64,000 nucleotides of DNA from Urechis unicinctus (Eukaryota > Annelida > Polychaeta > Xenopneusta > Urechidae): NCBI GenBank assembly GCA_034190875.2, contig CM067350.1, positions 21,077,855-21,141,854 on the forward strand. Reading direction: 5' to 3'. Position 1 is the first letter of the stretch. Each line of letters starts with the position of its first letter. The translations under genes were made by a program, and so were the position numbers. The notes under the pieces were generated by a model that searched no databases, had not been told where the DNA came from, and was given only the letters and a program-made list of their open reading frames with translations. Positions 15,591 through 27,400 of this stretch are shown piece by piece.

Positions 15591-17440
15591 CAATAGACTG
15601 GTATACGAATGGGGTCGGATTTTTGTAAAAACTGTAAAGTACATAAACTGGCCAGTCAGGGGTAGACACAGGCAAACAAACTTCGCCTCTCACAGCGCCG
15701 TTTACTAAAGTCAGGGGCAGGTTGATTATCATAGGCATCAAGTTTGGACCAGATCAAGGAGCGATACAGCCCAAGAAGGACTTTCTAGTAAGCTCCTCCG
15801 ATTTTTATGTCACATTCAATTTTTGAATCAATCATCAACTGGAAAATAGTTGCGATCGATGTCAATTAAAATTACGATGGATAATACAGAATCACGTGCA
15901 ATATAAATGGATAGCCACTGTAGACTATGCATCACATTAACACAAATTTCTCATGTTTCGTTGAAGTAAAATAGTGTTCCACAACAAGTGATTTTATAAG
16001 TGTACCAGGCGTTATATTCATAAGCAACAATTAGTGAAACTCAGACAAATTCCGTCGCTCACAGCAAGCGCGGTGTAAACAACAATTCATATGGAGGTCT
16101 TGAGCCTCTAACGTCACCACAATGTGCGCACCAACATGGCAGCGCCTAAGGAAGAGAACGCATTCTTTTCCCAAATTTCTTTCATTGATCATGGCTAAAT
16201 CATATTCATAAATCGGGCTCAATTCACTCAAACTACTTATCTTCGATAGTTTTATAATATGCCACAACAATATTTATGACAGGAGGATCACTTAAAGTTA
16301 ATGGGACATTCGATCGTTGGTTTGGTTTCCTCGGTTTTTGGATTGGAGACACAACAGACTCTTTACTTTCCCCAATCAGCACAAAAATGTATCATAGGTG
16401 GAAAATATTATGTGTGATCAAATTGATAAAAAGTAACCAATGATTGGTAAATAGTGGGATTCTGAAAACACAGAGAACAAGTTGAAATGAGGCTTTGAAA
16501 TATTTGAATTCCTAATTAGACCATTTGTTTCAGTTATGGTCCTACCAATAAGATGCACAATAATATTGTTAAATGGAAATATTTCATTACCTGGTGCTCA
16601 GAACAGGGTGATAGATAATGCAAGTATTAATTTTAAGGCAATTTATAGATCAAATGCTTCATATTGAAATTGTTTAAGGAACACCATATAATGATACGCA
16701 TGGCAAGTTAATAAAGACACATCCGCAATATCATAATGTTATATATGTTTTCAGACTGCTCTAGAATAATAGGGAGCAACTTATACAATATTGACATGGT
16801 TGATCAAGATATGTATAATTCGAATATGCTGCAAGAGAGCAGTCTGGGAGGATCTTCACAATCATGCAATTGTGGTTATATTACGTTCTTTAAAACGTCA
16901 GATTTCCTGCAAAAAGGTTGTATGAATGAGATGAGAACATCCCAAACAAACTCCACGAAATTCAATAGTAATTGAGGAAGTGGCTATGCAGAACCAGATA
17001 TAAAAAGAGTGAGGGAATAATTATCCCTGTGTCCGCATTTGTCATTCCTTAATAACCTGCACGTACATTCCTTACAATGAATTCAGCCCAGAATATATCC
17101 CTTGTCAATGCAAAAACACAGGTAAAGGTACATTTGAACAAAGATCATCTAAATTCAGCTGAGAAAAAAAAATTTGTGGCTGATTCCCTACTTATTTTTT
17201 GGAAATGATATCCATACAGTCGAGTTAGGCCATGCATCAATACAAAATCAAAATCCACCCATACAATATCAGAGTGATCTGTAAATTATGAGGACCCTGC
17301 ACATTGTACAATAAGCAAGGCAACTCGCCCCTGGTGTTTTGATGATCTGATGCCATCTTAAGGGCGAGGGTCCGTATGCAGAATCTTGAGCGTTATAAGC
17401 AAATTTGCTCCTTCTCGCAATGCAGACAAGGGACAGTTTA
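15591..17440. other. no gene seen; partial MITE-like sequences
   Basis: Short frames without domains. Near 15650-15700 and 17310-17380 there are partial matches to the TAGGCA-ended MITE family described at 30827 (for example ACTCGCCCCTGGTGTTTTGA at about 17325). Confidence 0.4.
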
Positions 17441-17443
17441 AAA

Positions 17444-18650
17444 AACATAGATTTTCATATCCATAAATGTCTTACCCTCAATCTTGCCTAGAGTGCAACA
17501 ACAGTCATACTCCTTGATCCACAGAATCGACGAAATCAAACACAATTTTAAAATTGTTGTCCAACATGGCTACCGTGCGAATCGAAAACATGAGCAATAT
17601 CATAGCGTATTAACAAGTATTAACTCCATTATGTTGCATTGTGGGAGTCGGCCATGTTGAGTTTTTGAACAAAGTTTCATGGTGTGCCGTATTTTAGTGC
17701 TCAAACAGAACAATTAGACAAAACTGTAGTAATAGAAACAGTCCTCGTGTCATTTTGTGATATAATCTTGCACTTTGTCACATTTTTTTTTTGCTTGGAG
17801 GGCTTTGGTAAGTTTTTAGTGAGTTTATCGGTCGTTTTGACTTCGGAAGCTCCGAAATCTCGCAGTAGGCGCTTCGCCTCTACAGCTCGGATGTGAGAGA
17901 TCGAAAGTAGCCAACAGTGCGGAGCTGTCAGAGGCGGAGTTTCTTTGCCTAATTGTACATGAGACTGATGAGTTCATATATATATTGTTTTTTACCTCCT
18001 AAATATGTAATCTCGTTTTTATAGCAACTTTTCTTTGCTTCATATAAAAACATAGATTTTCATATCCATAAATGTCTTACCATCAATCTTGCCTAGAGAG
18101 CAACAACAGCCATACTCCTTGATCCACAGAATCGACGAAATCAAACACAATTTCAAAATTGTTGTCCAACATGGCTACCGCGCGAATCGAAAATATGAAC
18201 AATATCATAGCGCATTAACGAGTATTAACTCCATTATGTTGCATTGTGGGAGTCGGCCATGTTGAGTTTTTGAACAAAGTTTCATGGTGTGCCGTATTTT
18301 AGTGCTCAAACAGAACAATTAGACAAAACTGTAGTAATAGAAACAGTCCTCGTGTCATTTTGTGATATAATCTTGCATTTTGTCACAATTTTTTTTCTTG
18401 GAGGGATTTGGTAAATTTTTAGTGAGTTTATCGGTCGTTTTGACTTCGGAAGCTCCGAAATCTCGCAGTAGGCACTTCGCCTCTACAGCTCGGATGTGAG
18501 AGATCGAAAGTAGTAAACAGTGCGGAGCTGTCAGAGGCGGAGTTTCTTTGCCTTATTGTACATGAGACTGATGAGTTCATATAGACTATATTGTTTTTAC
18601 CTCCTAAATATGTAATCTCGTTTTTATAGCAACTTTTCTTTGCTTCACAT
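17444..18650. repeat. 604-bp direct tandem duplication
   Basis: The unit beginning AACATAGATTTTCATATCCA at 17444 is repeated at 18049, and the match continues to about 18645 with few substitutions and small indels. Each unit ends in a foldback segment where CGCCTCTACAGCTC is followed by the near-complementary GAGCTGTCAGAGGCG, then TTTCTTTGCCT, the end of the MITE family seen at 26603 and 30827. Confidence 0.93.
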
Positions 18651-19167
18651 ATAAGAATGTCGAAACAGTTGAGTTAAAACGGGTGTATTTTTTAGACAAT
18701 TATTTTGTTGAGTCTGCTTAAAATGTCAGTTTTTATTCACACCTGTGTGGTCCTATCGACATATGTCTATGGTAGACCTGTATGCAATAATAATAATGTT
18801 TTAATATCGCTCAAAGCTAATATTTAGTTTCAACACTAGTGAGAATATCAATGTGAGTGTTCGTTGTTATAAGTTTCATTATATCACACTGCCCTCTTAT
18901 CATATAAAACATTCAAAATAAACAAAATTTACAATATATATTGTAGCAGACGACCACATCAATCTATCTCGGAAATCTAGCCGTATTTCGTCTGGTTCTC
19001 GACGCCGGGTTTCCGGTCAATAGTAATATCAGCAAAAAAAAATGGTTTATTTCGAACTCGCGAGATCTCGACTTACTTGGTTCTGCTATTTTGCGCCAAC
19101 TTCGGAGATCGCGATTATAATTGCCTCACTCGTGTGGTTATTCCTGATTCACAAATGACGAAACTCA

Positions 19168-21473
19168 ATGTCGATTGCAATGTCTGATCTAAAGCAGTTG
19201 ACGAGCGATACTGCAGAATTGGGAGACGGTGAACTGGAGATTGAAGATGTGTCCTTCCTTCCTGGTGAGGCGAATTCGGTGCAGTCGCAAAACCAGCTAC
19301 AAAATAAATCACCATTTTCGTTTATCCGACCGGACTTGGTTATTGTACATGTATGTGTGTATGAACTGCTACAATTAAAATTGTGTTTCATAAAAAATCT
19401 TTAAAATCATGCACTGAAAATAACTTCCCTGACTTGAATTTATATCCACCTGCTTGCCTCTCTCGACTTACTCAAGACATGAGCCACATAACCTGGGGGG
19501 GGGGGGGGGGGCACTTAAGTGTTTAGAGGTAGTATTTATGTGCCGCACGACAGGGTTTGTTTTTTCGGCCTCTCGACTTGTACGACAGGTTTTATTGGGC
19601 CTCATACTTGTACGACAGGGTATGTTTTTCAGCTTCAATCTGTAAGACGGTTTTTTTCGGGGGCTTCTTATTGTACAACGGGGTATGTTTTTCTGTTCCC
19701 ACCTGTATAACGGGTTGAATATACATATTTCCTATCAATCGTTGACAATACAAATGCATAATACCTTGTATGACAGGGTTTGCTTTTTTGCCATTTTCAC
19801 CTTGTACGACGGGTTATACATTCGCATAATACCTTGTACGACGGGGTATGCTTTTGGCCATTTTGACCTTGTACCACGGGTATGGATTTTCAAGGTCCCG
19901 CGGCGCACCCCTATCAAGAATAAGGCCAAGTGCCTTCCCCTTGGGCACATATCCCTCCCCTCCCTCACCTCCTTCAAGAAGATAGCCACCTCCTTTGCCT
20001 CTTTCAGGATGATAGCCACCTCCCTCGCCTCTTTAAGGACGATAATCACCTCCCTTGCCTCTTTCAGGATGATAATCACCTCCCTTGCCTCTTTCAGGAT
20101 GATAGCCACATCCATTGCCTCTTTCAAGCCTCCCTTTCAGATGATAATCACCTCCCTTGCCTCTTTTAAGATAATAATCACCTCCCTTGCCTCTTTCAAG
20201 ATGATAGCCACCTCCCTTGCCTCTTTCAGGATGATAGCCACCTCCCTTGCCTCTTTTGATGATGATAATCATGATAAACACCTCCCTTGCCTCTTTCAAG
20301 ATGATAATAGCCACCTCCCTTGCCTCTTTTCAGATGATAGATGATAGCCACCTCCCTCCCTTGCCTCTTTCTTTCAAGATGACCTCCCCCTCTTTCAGGA
20401 TGATAGCCACCTCCCTTGCCTCTTTCAAGATCACCTCCCTTGCCTCTTTTTCAAGATGATAATCACCTCCCTTGCCTCTTTCAAGATGATAGCCACCTCC
20501 CTTGCCTCTTTCAAGATGATAATCACCTCCCTTGCCTCTTTCAAGATGATAGCCACCTCCCTTGCCTCTTTCAAGATGATAATCACCTCCCTTGCCTCTT
20601 TCAGAATGATAGCCACCTCCCTTGCCTCTTTCAGGATGATAGCCACCTCCCTTGTCTCTTTCAGGATGATAGCCACCTCCTTTGCTCTCTCAATGCATCA
20701 ACCTCTTTCACTCTAACTTTCTCCAAAAGACATTGCTATGTTTTCCTTTTTATTCTACTCCATCATTTCCTTTTATCGCTGGACAACTTGTTGTTATTCT
20801 TAACAATTCTCATGCGATAACAAGGTGTCTGTGTGTGTCCACCAGGTGGCAGTAGCGCTGGAGCCAAACGGTCAGTCTATGAGCCCACAAGTAGCCAGAA
20901 ATGTCAGCAGCTGGTGTGCAGTAAAGCTCGTGCTGTTCTTATAGTATCCACCCTGATTATATTTGCCATCATCATCGCTGTCATAGCAGCGTTCGCCCGT
21001 CCGTCTTTCAACAATGGCTGCATTTCCAACACAACCAGACCCCTACAAGCACCCAACCCTACCACTGTTCCAGTGGATACCAATGGAAAACCATTTCCCT
21101 GGCAGCCTATCCGCCTTCCCACAACCATCACTCCTGTCTCCTACAATCTGCTGTTGAACCCAAACCTAACCACCTTCACCTTCACTGGCGAGATGTCCAT
21201 TGTTATGGAAGTGAAGGAAGCCACAAACTTCATTGTGCTCCACGTTAGCAAGCTCAGTATCTCTGCTTTTGAGTTGCTCACGAGTGATGGTGATAATGTG
21301 GCTATTGCTAGTAACATGGAGACCCTGGATCATCAGCAAGTCTATTTGGGTCTCGGGGAGCAGCTTAACCAAGGCCACACCTACTTGCTCCGAATACAAT
21401 ACTCGGGAATACTGTCTGAAGGTTTGACTGGTTTCTACCGCAGCTCCTATAAAGATGAGCACGACAATATCAA
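19168..21473 (+). CDS. aminopeptidase exons 1-2: cytoplasmic tail, membrane anchor, start of N-terminal domain
   Basis: Exon 1 (19168-19264) supplies 32 residues, including an acidic [12 protein letters not shown] stretch. It ends in phase 1 at G|GTGAGG, which joins exactly to the phase-1 acceptor at 20846. That match is why I chose this distant exon as the start; a second in-frame ATG lies 12 bases further in. Exon 2 encodes the basic AKRSVYEP segment, two Cys before the membrane, a single hydrophobic helix at about residues 62-83, a short Thr/Pro/Asn stalk, then [18 protein letters not shown], the typical opening of the M1 N-terminal beta domain. It ends in [10 protein letters not shown]. 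The intron between them holds a gtacgac-type repeat and a 30-bp minisatellite. Confidence 0.85.
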
Positions 21474-24400
21474 GTGAGAAGATCAGATGTTATTGCTTGA
21501 TTTAATGTTGACAACTTTGTTGATTTCAACTCCTTGCTGTGCAGATCTGTGATGTGTTTGAAATGGATGTCATTGATGAATCCTCATCACTGTGTTAATT
21601 TCGAAGAGCTCGTTAAGCAATCCTGGCCTTAGAGACCTATTACACTTTATGTTGTATTTGAATTGGGTTTAATGCCTTGGAAAATCATTTGTTTTACTTA
21701 TAAAGTGTGTGTACTAGGTTGAATATCTCTCTTTTGAGTCTTCATCATGAAACTTGTGTGGTCAATTATTCAGATGGATCGCTACAACCCATTTTGAGCC
21801 CACCGACGCAAGGACAGCATTTCCCTGCTTTGATGAGCCTCAGTTGAAAGCCAACTTCACTATCTCCATTGTGAGAGAACTTCAGCACATAGCTCTGTCC
21901 AACACGGACATCCAGTCAAGCCGACCCTATCCAACCAATAGCAGCTCCCTCGTAGTCGACCAGTTTCATACCAGCGTCAAAATGAGCACCTACCTGGTGG
22001 CTTTTATTGTCTGTGACTTCAAGAACATCACCCGCCGCACAGCCACCAATCAGATCAGAGTATGGCTGTACATTCTCTTTGCCTTAGGTTTTATTTCTGA
22101 TTCAATCATTGGTTGCTGGTGATGCCTCAGCCAACCTTACAATGAGTGAGAGTAGAATATTGATGCTGATCAAAGAGCATCAGCTGATACAGAGTTTATT
22201 CAAGTAAACTTCAACTAATAATTTTGCCTGTGTATAATGGTGAGGGATGGTCATTCGTAGATGATGGGGGTGTATATTGAAGTGTTGTTCACACAGGTGT
22301 CTGTCTTCTCACCATCAAACATGATTGATCAAACAGCTTATGGGCTGGAAGTCGCAACAACAGTACTAGACTTCTACGAAAATGAATACTTCCACATTCC
22401 CTACCCAATGTCCAAATCAGGTCAAAGTTATTTGTTTATCGTGGAAACTTAAATGACGATGAAAATACTGTTATAAGCCATGGTTAAGACTGATTCCTTT
22501 TCTATTACATACAACATTGTTGTTTTCACCCTTTCATGTTGGTATCAGATCAGATCGCCATCCCCGACTTCTCTGCGGGAGCCATGGAAAACTGGGGCCT
22601 TATTGTGTACCTCCTGCGATCTCTGCTCTACAAGAACGGCACATCGTCAGTGAGAGACAAGCAATGGGTGGCTACTGTGGTGGCCCATGAATTAGCACAT
22701 CAGGTGATCAAATGCTTGGATATTCTGATTTGTTGGCCGTTGTGTAGGTTTGTATTGTGATCAATTCAGATGTCCAAGGTTATGTCCTCAATGAACAGGA
22801 ATCTCTATGATTACTTTCAATGGCCGCCTTTAGTGGCTTCGATCAAGGTCAGGTCACTTGAACACTCAACGAAACACAAATCGATATATTGATGTTATTC
22901 AGCATCCTCATAGGGATATAGATATGGAGGAAAGTTATCATAATGGCCTGCAGTTTATTATTGCATTATGATATGAATGTCATCATTTTCTTAGAAGTAA
23001 CTTCAAAGAGTGTATAGCTACACTAAGAGGGTTCACTTCCAGTGGCTCTGTGATGATCGCTTGGCTAATTATAATAGACTGCAATCGCTTAGTGGCACTA
23101 CCGTGATATAAACATAAGCACACGTGATTACTGGGCTGACTTCACTGAGATTGATGAGAGTGGGAAAAATTTAGCTTCGCAGAGCATTTCTGCTGCCAAA
23201 CCACGTCCGATACAAAACAAATATCAACTTGATACGTTGCCCGAGTAGACCTATCGAAAACAGTTGTCTCGGGGTCGGCTTCTGATTGGTCGAAGCTTCC
23301 ACGGCTTCAAATTGATCAGAGAATTCCATGTGGTTGTAAGGGATGCTATGACAAAGCAACGCACAGTGCCTAACAGTTGGCGTCTTCGCATTTTTTTCTC
23401 GGGTTGAGGCTTGAGTGAGCACTCTTAGGGAAGCTACACACTCTTTGTTAACATGGTAGGCCAATGCATTAACATTGTGGCCAATGCATTAGGCCAGTGC
23501 ACTGCTCGAAATGAGTATTAACTTGGTAGCAAGTGGCCTGGAAGGACTTGAAATATCCTCCAACAAAAATCTCACTATGATGTATTATAGTATAGATTAC
23601 CCTCAATTGTCTCCTCTTCATACCTCAATACCATGGAAACGTAGCAGTATCGGTAATAATTTATTCTTGCTTTTCCCAATATTTTCTTTTGACTTCCTTT
23701 CTACATAAATTTGTTATCATCGTGTATTTCTTTTACAGTGGTTCGGTAACCTAGTAACAATGGAATGGTGGAATGATTTGTGGCTCAATGAGGGATTTGC
23801 TAACTTCATGGAGTACAAAGGTGTGAACAAAGCAGAACCAGACTGGAAAATGGTAGGTCTCATCTGTTAAATTTGTTTGTAATGCCAACACAGAGTCATA
23901 TTATCCATTGTGATGCTAATTTTCAAATAACACAAACTACCTCCCGCTCCAGTAAAGTTGTACAGATAGTGAAATGTGCAGTCTTTAGCATTGAATAATT
24001 AATCTATATCATATGATTGCGCAGCTGGACCTGTTTTTGGATGAGACTTTGATCTTGGGGATGTACAGCGACGGCTTACGAAGCTCCCACCCCATCTCTG
24101 TCCCAGTTCATGACCCCACAGAAATCAATCAGATATTTGACTCCATATCATATAAAAAGGTATTTCCACTTTTATTTGTGTAAAACTATTTTGTTGATGT
24201 GTATTTTCTACTGGTAATGCTGTGAAAAAGCAAGAATCAAGTTGGTGTTCCATTAAATGTCTGAGCAGTGTAGATTATTCTAGGTCAAGGCTTATTAGAT
24301 GTAGCTAACTCTTTGAACCATCAGCTTTGGAAATGTGTACACTGAATTGAAGCATGTCATTTGCCAGACTTTATTGAAATCAAGCTCACCATGTTATATA

Positions 24401-27400
24401 GAAGGCAAAATAAGTTAGGGCTGTATCCAAGGTCATGTTGAATCAGGTTCTAATTTGCATTTGACAGAAGCTGCTCAGCTGAATAGTGCCATAAATATCT
24501 ATGATGGCATGTAGTAACTTTGGACATTAAAGTCAGTTAGAAATGAACTTGAATTACATTTTGCTGGTATGACCCGTGTGTAGGGTGCTTCGATTATTCG
24601 GATGCTGGAAGCATTCCTTGGGGAAGATACATTTGTCAGAGGAATTCGTCGTTACTTGGGCAGACACAGCTATGGGAATGCTAAAACCCAGGACTTATGG
24701 GAGGCGCTTTCTGAGCAGTCTGTGGAGGAGAAAAAGGGGGTCAATGTGACAGAGGTCATGGATACATGGACACAGCAGATGGGTTACCCTGTTGTCATGG
24801 TGACTCGTAAAGGGTCAAAGTTCACTGTGTCCCAAGAGCGGTTTCTTGTTTAACCCTCGCAGTAATCAGTCTGAGGAGTTCAAGTCGAGGTGAGAGACTT
24901 GTGTCTTGGCTGGCACACTGGCATCACCTGTATCACTTAGGTGGTGTGTTATGGTGTTAGCAAAGAATTGTGCGTTTTTATTGCAGTTACAACTATAAAT
25001 GGAACATCCCCTTGACCTATGTGACCTCGGATGACCCGGGACAACTGCAGCTCAAGTGGATGGACAAAAGAGGAAGTGGGTGTAACATAGCTAACATATT
25101 TACTCGTCACCCTAAGATTATCAACTATTATTATTCAACATATGTGCTTCTGTTGTAGTATCTTTTGATGTGCCGGGTGATCGGGATGGGTGAAGTTCAA
25201 TGTGAAAATGACGGGTTTTCTACCGCGTGTCGTACGACACGGCAACTTGGAGCTCCCTGACCAACCGACTACTCTCCGACCACACGGTAAGAGGGCGGAG
25301 CTTGATGAACGCTTTCTCTTTGAGCAACCTGATTGTTACTAGCTAGCATCCGTGATCGCAGCAGATGGTATAAAGAGATACCATTTGGATAGTGTTGAGT
25401 CTCATACAAAGGTGTGCATCTTGCCTGGTTCAATGTCTCATTCAGCCTGATATATTTTGAATGTTGTACTACAGGTACTGACCCCAGCAGACAGGACTGG
25501 CTTGTTGGAAGATGTTTTCAGCTTAGCTAGGTGGCGTACCTCTCAACTAACCATATATCATGTTAAAGAGTAATAGACCATTATAATTTGAATAGATTTA
25601 ATTGATGTTCAAAAAGACATTTTACCTTTCAGTCTTATTCACAATAGCTGTGATTTTGTACATCATAATTTATCTATGATGATGTCACGGGTGGTTATAT
25701 GAAATAGGTCAGGTCATTGTTATATTGTGTGATGTAGGTCAGGTCATGTTGACATCGTGACAGCTCTCAATATGTCTCGCTATTTATCGGGGGAGAAGGA
25801 GTACGTGCCATTGAAGACTGGCTTGGATGGGTTGTGGTACGTGGGCAAGATGCTTGAGTACTCCCAAGCTTACTCTCTCTTCAAGGTAACGCTACCAGCC
25901 GGACATACTAGTTTCTGAAGATCTACATTTTTGTTGTCTTGTATCTACATTTTGATTATGTACATTTTTATCTCCATTATTTTAAACAATCTTTCATATT
26001 GTAGAAGATGTAGGTTTTCACTTCAGAATGCAGTATATGATGCTATGTTTATCATGTGGGATCCCTTTTGACATGCTTGTAACCAGTATCTGTGATGGAT
26101 ATATGACAGGAATATGTGACAAGTCTCATTAATGGTTCTCTTGGGGACATTCTGTGGAAGCCTGAATCTGACCATCTCACAGTGTAGGTATCATAGCTGA
26201 CGATTCCAATACAGTTGAGTATCCCTTATCCGGAATGCCTGGGTCTGAGCGAGTGCGGATGCGGATTTCAGAATGCTTTTGAACACATCCATTATCGTGC
26301 ATTACGGAAGTTTGGAGAAGTACAACCGTATGCAAATCATAACGTTATCAACATTGTAAATATTGACTCTGAATATTATGGTTAAAAAATGGGTGCGTTA
26401 ATAGTAAGCCTACCTCAATGTTATTTTGGGGTGGGGAATCTAACGAAACGGTCAAAACGTTGGACACAGGCTCGGACACAGGCTATAGACAATGTCAGCT
26501 GAGAGGTCCTGTACACTCTTTTCTAAATGTACGATGTGAGGCATAGAACAGAACAACAACATCACTGATGCTTATGCTAATTAGTGTATTATGGTCGTCT
26601 TATAGGCAAGGCACTCGCCCCGGGTCTATTGATGAACTGATGCCTCAGTGCAGATATGAGAAATCAAAATAAGTAAACAGCGCTATCAGAGGCGTAGTTT
26701 CTTTGCCTAGGTAGTTTTACTGCTTGATCCGTAGGCGCTCGGTTTCAGCGGTCATGCTAATTTAAGAGACCCCCATTGTCGGCTGAGAAGGTGTGACTAA
26801 TTTAAGCACCTTGATAACGGCCCCATCACAAACATTTTGCCGCCGAAGTCAGAGCGGTAACTATCTGCCCTTTATTGGTACCTGAAATTTCCCATTGAAA
26901 AATTTCACTGTGGCTTCATACCGGTGCTCGCCCAAAATTTCCGGATTACAGAGGTTGCCGGATTGCAGAATTCCGGATAAGGGATACTCAACTATACCTG
27001 CTTTGAGTCATCATATTTGAAATTGTAAGCTATTCCATCTGTAACAGACCAAATGTTTAGGGAACAAATGTGTGAATGTGAAGGGTGATTCAATGTGCCT
27101 AAGGAGGATGGCTTATTGCTGGAAATATTTATTTTATGATTTTTGTTTGCTTCAGGTATTTGCAGACATTGTTGCTAGGTCGAGCTCTAGAAATTGGAGA
27201 ACCAGGAGTTGTCAGGAAGATTAAAGATAGGTTTCAGAAATGGAAACAGGGTTCTGAGTGAGTAGAGATGGTCTTTCTATCGATGGTCACTTTACCAATG
27301 GTTATATTGTCGAGGAAAAGGTCACTATTAATGGTCATTCTATTAATATTCATTTTATCACTATTAATGGTCATTCTATTAATATTCATTTTATCAAAGA

